Part shown: positions 1 to 8,881 of the stretch, piece after piece
Layout: every line of letters starts with the position of its first letter
Numbering within the stretch: the stretch's first letter is position 1
NCBI GenBank assembly: GCA_945892755.1
Contig: CAMDDO010000035.1
Location: 1-32,592, forward strand
Origin: Rhizobium sp. Q54
GTDB lineage: Bacteria > Pseudomonadota > Alphaproteobacteria > UBA828
Length of the DNA stretch: 32,592 nt
Direction: 5' to 3'
The notes under the pieces: model-generated
What the model was told of the DNA's origin: nothing
The model's input: the letters and a program-made list of their open reading frames with translations, nothing else
The model's database searches: none
Program-made: the position numbers and the translations under genes

Positions 1-402
1 CAAGACCAGCCGTGCCCGCGCGCCATCGGCCTTGATGCTCGCCAGATCGACGATCGAGATACCGCGCAGCACTTCATGCCAAGAGAGAGATTTGAGCGGC
101 TTGCCGATAAAGGCGCGAAGCGGCACCGGTAGGCGAGCCGTGGTTTCGGCATCGCTCGGCGGCGGCGGCGGTTCGGCGGGCGCCGGCTCATCGAGGCGCG
201 CGATTGTCTCCGCGAGCCCGCTCTCGGGTGCGCCCGCGACATCGAGCGCCGCGAACAGCGTGCCGCCAACGCGATCGAGGAGCCGTGCCTCGCCGCGACA
301 CCGGCCGCACAAAGCGAGATGCGAGGCGATCAAGGCCGAGAACGGCCTTGGCAGGGCGCCGGTTGAATAGGACAGTAGAAGTTCGCTGGTCGGATGTGCC
401 AT
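1..402 (-). CDS. ChrR-type zinc-binding anti-sigma factor (partial, 3' end outside window)
   Basis: This is the N-terminal 134 residues of a cytoplasmic anti-sigma factor; the gene runs off the left edge. The start ATG (402-400) lies 4 bp after the stop of the ECF sigma gene, so the two are co-transcribed. The protein opens MAHPTSELLLSYSTGALPRP and carries a zinc-finger-like SHLALCGRC motif at about residues 32-40 (H-x3-C-x2-C), the hallmark of the ChrR/ZAS anti-sigma domain. A Pro-rich linker (about residues 73-81) follows. The sequence then enters what should be the C-terminal cupin domain (LPVPLRAFIGKPLKSLSWHE). In Rhodobacter, ChrR holds RpoE inactive until singlet oxygen or organic peroxide triggers release. 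A similar role here is inferred from family and pairing. The identification is firm; the inducing signal is not visible. Confidence 0.85.
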   Translation of the reverse strand, partial: MAHPTSELLLSYSTGALPRPFSALIASHLALCGRCRGEARLLDRVGGTLFAALDVAGAPESGLAETIARLDEPAPAEPPPPPSDAETTARLPVPLRAFIGKPLKSLSWHEVLRGISIVDLASIKADGARARLVL

Positions 403-406
403 CGCT

Positions 407-979
407 CTATTCGCTTGTCTTTAGTGCATCGCGCAGGCGTTCGAGCGCGAGCCGCGTGCGCGACTTGACCGTACCGAGCGGCAGATCGAGACGCTTGGCC
501 AGATCGCGCTGCGACACGCCCTCATAATACGCGACGCGCAGCACTTCGGATTGCTCGGCCGGCAAGTCATCGAGCGCGCGACGCACGCGATCGGCGGCGC
601 GATCGGCGTCGATGCGGCTCTCGTGTAACGGATCTTCGCCAGACTCATTTCCGGGTTCTTCGGTCGCTGACGCCCACGGGGCCGCGCGTCGCAAATCGTC
701 AAGCATTCGATTGCGCGCGATGGCGTAGATCCAGGTCGCGGCGTTCGCTTTGCCGGGGTCGAAGCTGTCGGCGCGGCGCCACACCGAAAGCATGACCTCC
801 TGCACCAGCTCCTCGGCGCTCGCGTTGGACGCCCCCATACGCCGGCCATACGCCCTCACGCGTGGCGCGAAGTGACGGAACAAGTCGCTGAACGCGTTCC
901 GATCGCGCTGCTCGCCAATGCGGCGAAGCAACGCCTCCGGCGCAACAGCAAAAGATGTTCCAGCTTCGGTGGTGACCAC
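407..979 (-). CDS. rpoE: ECF RNA polymerase sigma factor (RpoE/ECF11-like)
   Basis: A group IV sigma factor of 190 aa when started at GTG 979. Region 2 spans about residues 25-98, with ELVQEVMLSVW at 57-67 and an ATWIYAIARNRMLDDLRR recognition segment. Region 4 spans about 130-185, with DLPAEQSEVLRVAYYEGVSQ and LDLPLGTVKSR forming the -35-binding helix-turn-helix. The frame stays open upstream to ATG 1099, but I prefer GTG 979. AGAGG lies about 7 nt upstream, the homology begins right after it, and a candidate promoter (1065-1039) lies inside the longer frame. The anti-sigma gene follows after 4 bp. Together they should form a sigma/anti-sigma switch for oxidative or photo-oxidative stress. 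The gene symbol is by analogy to the Rhodobacter rpoE-chrR pair. Confidence 0.87.
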   Translation of the reverse strand: MVTTEAGTSFAVAPEALLRRIGEQRDRNAFSDLFRHFAPRVRAYGRRMGASNASAEELVQEVMLSVWRRADSFDPGKANAATWIYAIARNRMLDDLRRAAPWASATEEPGNESGEDPLHESRIDADRAADRVRRALDDLPAEQSEVLRVAYYEGVSQRDLAKRLDLPLGTVKSRTRLALERLRDALKTSE

Positions 980-1038
980 GCCTCCGCCTCTGGCCGCGCG
1001 CCAAGCTTGTGCGCAGGGGGCCGGTAGCTTGACGCCAT

Positions 1039-1065
1039 GATTAGACGGCGCGAGAGCAGCCATCA
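1039..1065 (-). promoter_or_regulatory. candidate ECF-sigma autoregulatory promoter upstream of the sigma gene
   Basis: On the minus strand, TGATG (1065-1061) and TAATC (1043-1039) are separated by 17 bp. This resembles the TGATC-N17/18-TAA promoters recognised by RpoE of Rhodobacter. It would start transcription roughly 50-60 nt before the GTG at 979, which supports that start over the upstream ATGs. It was found by eye and the motif is short, so confidence is low. Confidence 0.3.
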
Positions 1066-1104
1066 ACCGAAATGCGCACTTGGGCCAACGCGGCGGCAAA
1101 AGAT

Positions 1105-1130
1105 CGGGCCTCGCCCAAAGGCGAGGCCCG
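1105..1130 (-). terminator. rho-independent-type terminator after the fasciclin gene
   Basis: An 11-bp perfect GC-rich stem (1105-1115 with 1120-1130) has a 4-nt loop. On the minus strand it is followed by a short T-rich stretch (GATCTTTTGCC). It sits 23 bp beyond the stop of the fasciclin gene and separates that unit from the sigma/anti-sigma pair. Confidence 0.7.
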
Positions 1131-1152
1131 TCGTTTGCGTGATCTGCCTTGA

Positions 1153-1638
1153 TCAGGAGCTGGGGAGGAGCACCCGATTGATCACATGGATGACACCGTT
1201 GTCGGTCACGATGTCAGCCTTGGTTACCATCGAATCATTGATGCGCACGCCGTTCATGCCGTTGACCTTGATGGCGCCGCCCTGAACCGTCGTGGCGCTC
1301 ATTTGCTTTCCGGCGACGTCATTCGCCATGACCTTGCCGGGCAACACGTGATAGGTCAGCACCGCGACCAGCTTGTCCTTGTTCTCGGGCTTGAGCAGGT
1401 CTTCGACCGTGCCCGCCGGCAGCTTCGCGAAGGCTTCGTCGGTCGGCGCGAAGACCGTGAACGGCCCGTCGCCCTTGAGAGTTTCGACCAGGCCGGCGGC
1501 CTTGACCGCTGCGACCAGGGTTTTGAACGAGCCCGCTGATACGGCCGTATCCACGATGTCGGCCGCGCGTGCGCCGGAGAAGCCGAAGGCGAGAGGCGCC
1601 GCGATTGCTGCGGCGGCGAGAAGGCGTACGTATTTCAT
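1153..1638 (-). CDS. secreted fasciclin (FAS1) domain protein
   Basis: The product is 161 aa when started at ATG 1638, which has GAGG 6 nt upstream. The frame is open to 1743, but that extension lacks a signal-like sequence at its start. Residues 1-25 form a signal peptide (MKYVRLL, an Ala-rich core, ARA cleavage site). One FAS1 domain follows (about 28-160), with the typical [14 protein letters not shown] at 61-74, the YHVLPGK segment near 100 and a [14 protein letters not shown]-terminus. FAS1 proteins of this size are periplasmic or extracellular and often linked to adhesion or stress. Genes for them are frequently found beside ECF sigma/ChrR modules, so this is a plausible target of the adjacent sigma factor (inference). 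It transcribes towards the sigma gene but is separated by a terminator. Confidence 0.9.
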   Translation of the reverse strand: MKYVRLLAAAAIAAPLAFGFSGARAADIVDTAVSAGSFKTLVAAVKAAGLVETLKGDGPFTVFAPTDEAFAKLPAGTVEDLLKPENKDKLVAVLTYHVLPGKVMANDVAGKQMSATTVQGGAIKVNGMNGVRINDSMVTKADIVTDNGVIHVINRVLLPSS

Positions 1639-1764
1639 GTCCATCCTCATGGGTTTGACGTTGTCTTGAGGCCAGGCGCCAGCGCGCGGGAGGCGGCCTC
1701 CATCCGGACCACCCGGATGTTTGTATCCGTCTAGAAGCGGCATGATGCTTGCTTCTGGTCTTGG

Positions 1765-1791
1765 ATACGCGAAGCCACACGAGGCGGATCA
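1765..1791 (-). promoter_or_regulatory. candidate ECF-type promoter for the fasciclin gene
   Basis: On the minus strand, TGATCC (1791-1786) is followed after 18 bp by TAT (1767-1765). The -35 half is an exact match to the Rhodobacter RpoE-type element and the -10 half is weak. A second TGATC lies at 1809-1805 without a matching -10. This is suggestive only, but it lies upstream of a gene whose family is commonly under such sigma factors. Confidence 0.25.
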
Positions 1792-1884
1792 CTGCCGCGA
1801 GGTCGATCACGTTCCTTTGAACAGGACCTAGGCGACACGGGAGCTAGGGCTTAAGCTTGCCACGGGCGATAAATGGAGCGGGCC

Positions 1885-3585
1885 ATGACCACTGCCGCCA
1901 CGCATCCTTGGATGAAATCCTATCCCGAAGACGTGGACTGGCACGCGCCGGTCCCGGCCGCGCCGCTCTATGACTTGCTTGACCAGGCGGTCAAGAAATT
2001 CAGCGATCGGCCGGCGATCGAATTCATGGGCCGCCGCTACAACTACGCTGAACTCGGCAAATTGACCGATCGCGCGGCGAAGGGATTGCAGTCGCTCGGG
2101 GTGACCAAGGGCACCAAGGTCGGCCTGATGCTGCCGAACTGTCCGGCCTTCGTGATCGGCTATTACGGCGCGCTCAAGGCCGGCGCGACCGTGGTGAATA
2201 TCAACCCGCTCTACGCCGAAGGGGAAATCAAGGAGCTAATCGGCGACGCGGACATCGACGTCATCATCACGCTCGATCTCTCCGCGCTCTATGACAAAGC
2301 AGCCAAGATGCTCGGTACGACGCGCCTGAAACGGCTCGTGGTCTGCTCGCTCTCGGAGCAATTGCCGCTGCTCAAGGGTCTCTTGTTCAGGATCGCCCGC
2401 CGCAAAGCGATCGCGCAAACTCCTCGTAACGAGCGCCATACAGCGTTCGCTACGCTGCTGGCGAACGACGGCGCCCCGGTCCGGCATTCCTGCGACCCGA
2501 AGAAGGACATCGCGGTTCTGCAATATACCGGCGGCACGACCGGCCTGCCCAAGGCGGCGATGCTGACCCACGCGAACGTCTACGGCAACGCACATCAATC
2601 GCTGCGCCACTTTCCGCTGACCAAACCGGGCGCCGAGATCATGCTTGGCGTGTTGCCGCTGTTCCACGTCTTCGCCATGACGGTGTGCATGAATTTCAGC
2701 ATTCTCGCTGGCGCGCTGGTGGTGCTGCTGCCGCGCTTCGAGATCGACAAGGTGCTGAAGACGATCGAGCGCAAGCGCCCGACCTTTTTTCCCGCCGTGC
2801 CGACCATGTTCATCGCGCTCAACAATCACCCCGACGTGATCAGCAAGAAGCGCGACCTTTCGTCGATCAACATCTGCCTCTCGGGCGGCGCCGCCTTGCC
2901 GCGCGAGGTGCAGGAAACCTTCGAAAAACTCTCGGGCTGCAAGATCGCCGAGGGCTACGGCCTGTCCGAGACCTCGCCGGTGGCGTGCTGCAACCCGACG
3001 ACAGCGCCGTCGCGCTCGGGCTCGCTGGGCCTGCCCGTGCCTGGCACGATCATCGAAATCACGTCGATCGACGAACCTGAGCGCGTCTTGGCGCAGGGCG
3101 AGCGCGGCGAGATTTGTATCACCGGCCCACAGGTCATGCTCGGCTATTGGAAACGCTCGGAAGAGAGCGAGCGAGCGCTTTTGGGCGGCCGCTTCCATAC
3201 TGGCGATGTCGGCTATATCGACCCGGATGGATTCGTATTCCTGATCGATCGCCTGAAAGAAATCATCCTCAGTGGCGGCTATAATGTTTATCCGCGCCAT
3301 GTCGAGGAGGCGATCTACAAGCACCCGGCGGTCAAGGAGGTCACGGTCATCGGCGTGCCTGATACTTATCGGCAGGAATCAGCCAAAGCGTTCGTCAAAC
3401 TGGCTGATGGGCAATCCCTCACTGCCGAGGCGTTGCTTGAGTTTCTGAAGGACAAGCTGTCGCCCATCGAAATGCCGAAGCATGTCGAGTTTCGCAAGGA
3501 ATTGCCGAAGACGATGATCGGCAAGCTCTCGAAGAAAGAGCTGATCGCCGAGGAACGAAAGAAGAGTCAGACCAAGGCGAGCTGA
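1885..3585 (+). CDS. fadD: long-chain fatty acid--CoA ligase
   Basis: An adenylate-forming enzyme of 566 aa that activates fatty acids with ATP and CoA, feeding the beta-oxidation genes downstream. Visible motifs are the P-loop-like YTGGTTGLPKAAMLTH (about 214-229), the A5 motif EGYGLSETSP (about 355), and the hinge block GDVGYIDPDGFVFLIDRLKE followed by SGGYNVYP (about 440-472). A C-terminal GKLSKK carries the catalytic lysine near 545. An ATG also exists in frame at 1873, but ATG 1885 has GGAG 6 nt upstream and is preferred. Length is normal for FadD. The thiolase gene begins 33 bp downstream, so this is probably the first gene of the operon. Confidence 0.93.
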   Translation: MTTAATHPWMKSYPEDVDWHAPVPAAPLYDLLDQAVKKFSDRPAIEFMGRRYNYAELGKLTDRAAKGLQSLGVTKGTKVGLMLPNCPAFVIGYYGALKAGATVVNINPLYAEGEIKELIGDADIDVIITLDLSALYDKAAKMLGTTRLKRLVVCSLSEQLPLLKGLLFRIARRKAIAQTPRNERHTAFATLLANDGAPVRHSCDPKKDIAVLQYTGGTTGLPKAAMLTHANVYGNAHQSLRHFPLTKPGAEIMLGVLPLFHVFAMTVCMNFSILAGALVVLLPRFEIDKVLKTIERKRPTFFPAVPTMFIALNNHPDVISKKRDLSSINICLSGGAALPREVQETFEKLSGCKIAEGYGLSETSPVACCNPTTAPSRSGSLGLPVPGTIIEITSIDEPERVLAQGERGEICITGPQVMLGYWKRSEESERALLGGRFHTGDVGYIDPDGFVFLIDRLKEIILSGGYNVYPRHVEEAIYKHPAVKEVTVIGVPDTYRQESAKAFVKLADGQSLTAEALLEFLKDKLSPIEMPKHVEFRKELPKTMIGKLSKKELIAEERKKSQTKAS

Positions 3586-3618
3586 TCGCGCGCCACGGAT
3601 TAGAGAGGAATTCATTCG

Positions 3619-4755
3619 ATGAGCGCCATTTGCATTGCGGGCTATGCCCGCTCGCCCTTCACCTTCGCCAACAAGGGCGCGCTGATCCATGTGCGCCCCG
3701 ATGATTTGGGCGGCGCGGTGGTGCGCGATCTAGTCAAAAGCCTTGGCGTCGATCCGGCGGAGATCGAGGACGTGATCGTCGGTTGCGCATTTCCGGAGGG
3801 CGAACAGGGTTTCAATGTCGCGCGTCTGATCGGACTTCTGGCCGGCATTCCGCCCTCGGCCGCCGGCGCCACCATCAATCGCTTCTGCGGCTCCTCGATG
3901 CAGGCGATTCATATCGCGGCCGGCGCGATTGCCATGGGCGCAGGCGAGGCGTTTGTCTGCGCCGGCATCGAATCGATGACGCGCGTGCCGCTCGGCGGCT
4001 TCAATCCGATGCCAAACCCCGAGCTTTATGAGCGTATGCCCGAGGTCTTCATGTCGATGGGCGAGACCGCCGAGGTGCTCGCGCGCAAATATCAGATCAC
4101 GCGCAATGACCAAGAGGCCTTCGCGGTCGCGAGTCACAAGAAGGCCGCCGAAGCGCAGTCCCGCGGCGGGCTTGAGGCCGAGATCGTGCCGATCGACGGC
4201 AATGATGGCCCGGTCAAACTCGATGGCTGCATCCGCCCCAACACCAGCGCCGAGATCTTGAAAACACTGGCGCCGGCCTTCGATGCCGAAGGCACCGTGA
4301 CCGCCGGCACGTCCTCGCCACTCACCGATGGCGCCTCCGCGGTGTTCGTGTGTTCGGAGGATTATGCCAAGCGCAAGGGCCTCAAAGTGCTCGCTCGAAT
4401 TCGGAGCACGGCGGTCGCCGGCTGCCCGCCGGAACTCATGGGCATCGGCCCCGTGCTCGCCAGCAGAAAGGCGCTCGCGCGTGCGGGCCTTAAGCTCGAT
4501 GACATCGATCTGATCGAAATCAACGAGGCGTTCGCAGTTCAGGTGCTCGCCTGTGTCCATGATCTCGGCCTCGATCAGGCAAAGCTCAATCTCGATGGCG
4601 GCGCGATCGCGCTCGGCCATCCCTTGGGCGCCACCGGCGCGCGCATCACCGGCAAGGCGGCCTCGCTCCTGCAGCGCGAAGGCAAACGTTATGCGCTGGC
4701 CACCCAATGTATCGGCGGCGGCCAAGGCATCGCGACTGTACTCGAGGCCGCATGA
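3619..4755 (+). CDS. fadA: acetyl-CoA acyltransferase (3-ketoacyl-CoA thiolase)
   Basis: A thiolase of 378 aa catalysing the last step of beta-oxidation, cleavage of 3-ketoacyl-CoA by CoA. The nucleophilic cysteine is at about residue 91 in RFCGSSMQAIHIAA. The GGAIALGHPLGATGAR signature carries the catalytic His near 334, and CIGGGQGIA near 365 carries the second catalytic Cys. The start ATG has AGAGGA about 9 nt upstream. Its stop codon overlaps the next start (ATGA at 4752-4755), so translation of the next gene is likely coupled. All catalytic residues are present. Confidence 0.94.
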   Translation: MSAICIAGYARSPFTFANKGALIHVRPDDLGGAVVRDLVKSLGVDPAEIEDVIVGCAFPEGEQGFNVARLIGLLAGIPPSAAGATINRFCGSSMQAIHIAAGAIAMGAGEAFVCAGIESMTRVPLGGFNPMPNPELYERMPEVFMSMGETAEVLARKYQITRNDQEAFAVASHKKAAEAQSRGGLEAEIVPIDGNDGPVKLDGCIRPNTSAEILKTLAPAFDAEGTVTAGTSSPLTDGASAVFVCSEDYAKRKGLKVLARIRSTAVAGCPPELMGIGPVLASRKALARAGLKLDDIDLIEINEAFAVQVLACVHDLGLDQAKLNLDGGAIALGHPLGATGARITGKAASLLQREGKRYALATQCIGGGQGIATVLEAA

Positions 4756-7079
4756 GCGAGATCAACAAAGTCGCGGTGATCGGCGCTGGCGTTATGGGCG
4801 CCGCGATCGCGGCTCACATCGCCAATGCTGGGCATGAGGTGGTGCTGCTCGATATCGTGCCCGAGAGCGGACGCCGGAACGCGCTCGCCGAGGGCGCGGT
4901 CGAACGCATGCTCAAGACCGATCCAGCCCCGTTCATGGCCAAGAGTTTCGCCAAACGGATCATCGGCGGCAATCTCGAGGATGATCTGAAACGGCTCAAG
5001 GACGCCGATTGGATCATCGAGGCGGTCACCGAGCGGCTCGACATCAAACGCGCGGTCTATCAAAAAATCGAAGGCGCGCGACGCGATGGTTCGATCGTGT
5101 CGTCCAACACGTCAACCATCAGGCTGCGCACGCTGATCGAAGGTCAGCCCGAGCGCTTCACGCGTGACTTCATGATCACGCACTTCTTCAACCCGCCGCG
5201 CTATATGCGCCTCTTGGAGTTGGTCCCGGGGCCCGCAACCCGCAAGGATGCGATCGAGACCGTGCGCCTCTTTTGCGATGTCGCGCTCGGCAAGGGCGTG
5301 ATCGAGGCCAATGACACGCCGGGCTTCATCGCCAATCGCATCGGCACGTTTTGGATTCAATGCGCGCTCAACGAAGCGCTCGATGGCGGCATACCGGTCG
5401 AGGAAGCCGATGCGGCGCTGAGCCGACCCTTCGGCATACCGAAGACCGGCGTGTTCGCGCTGATGGATTTAGTCGGCATCGATTTGATGCCGCTGGTCGG
5501 CCGCAGCCTTGCCGGCGCGGTGCCCGAGGGCGATGGCTTTCGCGCCATTCACCGCGAGCCCGACACGATGACGCGCATGATCGCCGATGGCTTGATCGGC
5601 CGCAAAGGCAAGGGCGGCTTTTATCGCCTGGCTGAAATCGACGGCAAACGCGTCAAGCAGGCGATCGATCTGAAGACGCTGCAATACGCGGCCGCGCGCC
5701 GCGTGCGGCTGGATAGCGTCGAGGCGTCGAAGGGCGGCAATCTGCGTGCGCTCCTCGAATATAAGGACCGCGGCGGCGCCTATGCCTGGCGCGTCATGTC
5801 GAAGACTCTCACCTATGCCGCCGCGCTCGTGCCCGAGATCGCGAACTCGCCCCAGGCGGTCGATGACGCGATGCGGCTTGGCTATAACTGGACGCGCGGG
5901 CCGTTCGAGTTGATCGACCGCATCGGCGCTGCCTGGTTCGCGGAGAAGCTCAAGGCCGAAGGCGCCGCCGTGCCGCCGCTCGTCGCAAAAGCGAGCGACG
6001 CCGGCGGGTTCTACAAGGTTGCAGGCGGCAGACGCACGGTGTTGTGGCCGGCAGGTGCCTATAGGCCGGTCGAACGCGGCCAAGGCGTGTTGCAGCTTGC
6101 CGATGTGAAATTGGCTGGCAAGCCGATCGCGCGCAATGGTTCGGCGAGCCTGTGGGACGTTGGCGATGGCATCGTCGCGCTCGAATTTCACACCAAGATG
6201 AACGCGCTCGATGCCGATAGCCTCACGCTTGCGGTGCGCGCGATCGACATGGTGCGCGAGCGTTTCAAGGCGCTCGTGATTTACAACGAGGGCGAGAATT
6301 TTTCGGCCGGTGTCAATCTTGGTCTCGCCTTGTTCGCGGTCAATCTGGCCGCCTGGCCGCTGATCGAGGACCTGGTGAAGAAAGGTCAAGACACGTTTCA
6401 TGCCTTGAAATACGCGCCTTTCCCCGTGGTCGGCGCGCCGTCCGGCCTCGCGCTCGGCGGCGGTTGCGAAGTGCTCTTGCATTGCGACGCGGTGCAGGCC
6501 CATGCCGAGAGCTATATCGGCCTGGTCGAGGTCGGAGTCGGCCTGATCCCCGGTTGGGGCGGCTGCCGCGCCATGCTCGCCCGTGGTCTCACGCAGAAGC
6601 GCGGCTTTGGCGGCGCCATGCCGGCGATCTCCAGAGTGTTCGAGACGATTGGCACGGCCAAGGTTTCGCGTTCGGCCTATGAGGCGATCGAACTCGGCTA
6701 TTTGCGCGAGGGCGATGGCATCACGGCCAATCGCGATCGTTTGTTATCGGACGCCAAGGCCAAGGCGCTCAGCCTGGTTGCCGGCTATAAGCCGCCCGAA
6801 CCGCCGACGTTCAAGCTACCCGGCAAGACCGCGCGGATTGCCCTCGCGCTCGCGGTCAAGGGTTTCGCGCTCGCCGGCAAAATCACCGCGCACGACCAAG
6901 TCGTGGTCAAGGAACTCGCCAACATTCTGTCGGGTGGTGAAACCGATACGCCCGATCAGATCAGCGACGACGTGCTGGCGCGATTGGAACGCGAGGCCTT
7001 CATGCGACTGATCCGCGAGCCGAAAACCTTGGCGCGCATGGAACACATGCTCGCCACCGGCAAGCCACTGAGGAATTAA
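4752..7079 (+). CDS. fadN: bifunctional 3-hydroxyacyl-CoA dehydrogenase / enoyl-CoA hydratase (FadN-type domain order)
   Basis: A 775-aa enzyme performing hydration and NAD-dependent oxidation in beta-oxidation. The dehydrogenase comes first: the Rossmann motif VIGAGVMGAAIAAHIANAG (GxGxxG at 11-16), TPGFIANRIG near 190, and a second 3HCDH C-terminal segment near 370-410. The crotonase domain occupies the C-terminal third, with the ENFSAGVNL oxyanion segment near 515, LALGGGCE near 570 and LVEVGVGLIPGWGG near 593; both hydratase glutamates are present. This order is the reverse of FadB/FadJ and matches Bacillus FadN (YusL). It overlaps the thiolase stop by 4 nt and precedes an acyl-CoA dehydrogenase, reproducing the fadN-fadA-fadE gene set. 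Confidence 0.92.
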   Translation: MSEINKVAVIGAGVMGAAIAAHIANAGHEVVLLDIVPESGRRNALAEGAVERMLKTDPAPFMAKSFAKRIIGGNLEDDLKRLKDADWIIEAVTERLDIKRAVYQKIEGARRDGSIVSSNTSTIRLRTLIEGQPERFTRDFMITHFFNPPRYMRLLELVPGPATRKDAIETVRLFCDVALGKGVIEANDTPGFIANRIGTFWIQCALNEALDGGIPVEEADAALSRPFGIPKTGVFALMDLVGIDLMPLVGRSLAGAVPEGDGFRAIHREPDTMTRMIADGLIGRKGKGGFYRLAEIDGKRVKQAIDLKTLQYAAARRVRLDSVEASKGGNLRALLEYKDRGGAYAWRVMSKTLTYAAALVPEIANSPQAVDDAMRLGYNWTRGPFELIDRIGAAWFAEKLKAEGAAVPPLVAKASDAGGFYKVAGGRRTVLWPAGAYRPVERGQGVLQLADVKLAGKPIARNGSASLWDVGDGIVALEFHTKMNALDADSLTLAVRAIDMVRERFKALVIYNEGENFSAGVNLGLALFAVNLAAWPLIEDLVKKGQDTFHALKYAPFPVVGAPSGLALGGGCEVLLHCDAVQAHAESYIGLVEVGVGLIPGWGGCRAMLARGLTQKRGFGGAMPAISRVFETIGTAKVSRSAYEAIELGYLREGDGITANRDRLLSDAKAKALSLVAGYKPPEPPTFKLPGKTARIALALAVKGFALAGKITAHDQVVVKELANILSGGETDTPDQISDDVLARLEREAFMRLIREPKTLARMEHMLATGKPLRN

Positions 7080-7099
7080 GCGTCAAGAAGGAACAGATC

Positions 7100-8881
7100 A
7101 TGCAGGTCTACAAGGCGCCGCTCAACGACATGCGCTTCGTGCTGCTCGACCTACTCGATGCCGGTCAGCTCGCCCAACTGCCCGGCTTCGAAGAGGCGAC
7201 GCCCGACACGATCACGAGCATTCTCGAGGAAGGCGCCAAGCTCTGCGAAAACGTCTTGCTGCCACTCAATCGCTCGGGCGATGAGCATGGTTGCACCTAT
7301 GAGAACGGCGTCGTGCGCACGCCACCCGGCTTCAAAGACGCTTATAAGGCGTTTGTCGAGGCCGGATGGCTCGCCATGTCGGCCAATCCGGAGCATGGCG
7401 GTCAGGGCCTGCCCGAGCTGGTCAATTTCGTCTTCGAGGAGATGGTGTGTTCCTCCAACCTTGCGTTCGGCAATTACCCGTTGCTCTCAAAGGGCGCGAC
7501 CGCGTTGATCGAGGTGCACGCGACACCCGAGCTGAAATCGCGCTATGTGCCACGCCTGATCGAGGGCCGCTGGTCGGGCACGATGTGTTTGACTGAGCCG
7601 CAATGCGGCACCGATCTCGGTTTGATTCGCACCCGTGCCGTACCGACCGATGGCGGCTCCTATCGCATCACCGGGACCAAGATCTTCATCACCGCCGGCG
7701 AGCATGATCTATCGGAGAACATCATCCACCTCGTGCTCGCCAAATTACCCGACGCGCCATCGGGCACGCGCGGCATCAGCCTCTTTCTCGTGCCAAAATT
7801 CATGCCGCGCGCCGATGGCTCGCTCGGGCCGCGCAATGGCGTGACGTGCGCGGGGATCGAAAAGAAAATGGGCATCCACGCCTCGGCGACCTGCGTGCTC
7901 AATTTCGACGAGGCCGAAGGCTGGTTGATCGGCGAGCCGCACCAAGGCCTCAAATGCATGTTCACGATGATGAACGCGGCCCGCCTCGGCGTCGGCCTGC
8001 AAGGCCTCGGCATTGGCGAGGCGGCCTATCAAAGCGCGGTTGCCTATGCCAAAGATCGCCGCCAAGGCCGCTCGCTCAAGGGCGCGGCCGAGCCAAGCGC
8101 TTCGGCCGACCCGATCATCGTGCACCCCGATGTCCGCCGCATGTTGCTGACCCAACGTGCGCTCAACGAAGGCGCGCGTGCGCTCGGCTATTTCGTCGCG
8201 CTCAATCTCGACATAGCGCGCAAACACCCCGATGCGGCACGGCGCGAGGAGGCCGATGATTTCGTGCAGCTCATGACGCCGGTCGTAAAGGCGTTCTTCA
8301 CCGATTGCGGTTCGCTTGCCGCCAATCTCGCGGTGCAGATCCATGGCGGCCACGGCTATATCCGCGAGCACGGCATCGAGCAGTTTGTGCGCGATTCGCG
8401 CATCCCCCAACTTTATGAGGGTACCAACGGCATTCAGGCGCTCGATTTGGTCGGCCGCAAGCTCGGCCAACATAATGGTCGCCTATTGCGCCGCTTCTTC
8501 CATCCCGTGACCGCCTTTGTCGAGGAACACAAGGGCGATGAACGCATGGCGGAATTTATCGAGCCGCTCGCCAAAGGCCTCGATCGACTGCGCAACGCAT
8601 CGCTGACCATCGCCGGTCGCGGCCTCGCCGACCCCGAAGAGGCCGGCGCCGCGGCCACCGAGTACCTCAAACTATTCGCCCTGGTCGCGGTCGGCTATAT
8701 GTGGGCCCGCATGGCCAAGCTCGCGCTCGCCAAGAACGGCGGCGACAATGGTTTTCACGCGACCAAGTTGAAGACCGCGCGCTTTTACATGGCGCGCCTG
8801 ATGCCCGAAACCAGTTCGCTCTTCGCGCAATTGATGGCCGGTAAGCGTACGCTGATGGAGATGGGCGCGGACGAATTCTGA
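7100..8881 (+). CDS. fadE: acyl-CoA dehydrogenase (large, FadE/DmdC-like)
   Basis: A 593-aa FAD-dependent acyl-CoA dehydrogenase for the first step of beta-oxidation. It has the extended N-terminus (MQVYKAPLNDMRFVLLDLL) and extra C-terminal domain of the roughly 600-aa class, which includes 3-methylmercaptopropionyl-CoA dehydrogenase DmdC and many FadE proteins. Visible features are the middle-domain MCLTEPQCGTDLG near 157, TGTKIFITAGEHD near 190, and YEGTNGIQALDLVGRKL near 438-454, whose Glu is the expected catalytic base. AAGGA lies 8 nt before the ATG. The stop overlaps the following SDR start by one base (TGATG). DmdC-type sulfur chemistry cannot be excluded, but the fadAN context favours general fatty acids. 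Confidence 0.9.
   Translation: MQVYKAPLNDMRFVLLDLLDAGQLAQLPGFEEATPDTITSILEEGAKLCENVLLPLNRSGDEHGCTYENGVVRTPPGFKDAYKAFVEAGWLAMSANPEHGGQGLPELVNFVFEEMVCSSNLAFGNYPLLSKGATALIEVHATPELKSRYVPRLIEGRWSGTMCLTEPQCGTDLGLIRTRAVPTDGGSYRITGTKIFITAGEHDLSENIIHLVLAKLPDAPSGTRGISLFLVPKFMPRADGSLGPRNGVTCAGIEKKMGIHASATCVLNFDEAEGWLIGEPHQGLKCMFTMMNAARLGVGLQGLGIGEAAYQSAVAYAKDRRQGRSLKGAAEPSASADPIIVHPDVRRMLLTQRALNEGARALGYFVALNLDIARKHPDAARREEADDFVQLMTPVVKAFFTDCGSLAANLAVQIHGGHGYIREHGIEQFVRDSRIPQLYEGTNGIQALDLVGRKLGQHNGRLLRRFFHPVTAFVEEHKGDERMAEFIEPLAKGLDRLRNASLTIAGRGLADPEEAGAAATEYLKLFALVAVGYMWARMAKLALAKNGGDNGFHATKLKTARFYMARLMPETSSLFAQLMAGKRTLMEMGADEF

Noticed and set aside
1805-1830. GGAAC on the minus strand as an EcfG (general stress) promoter
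   Set aside because: No CGTT element lies 16-17 bp downstream.
2236-3324. Minus-strand open frame (362 codons) inside fadD
   Set aside because: The FadD motifs on the other strand are unambiguous, and this frame shows no family signal.
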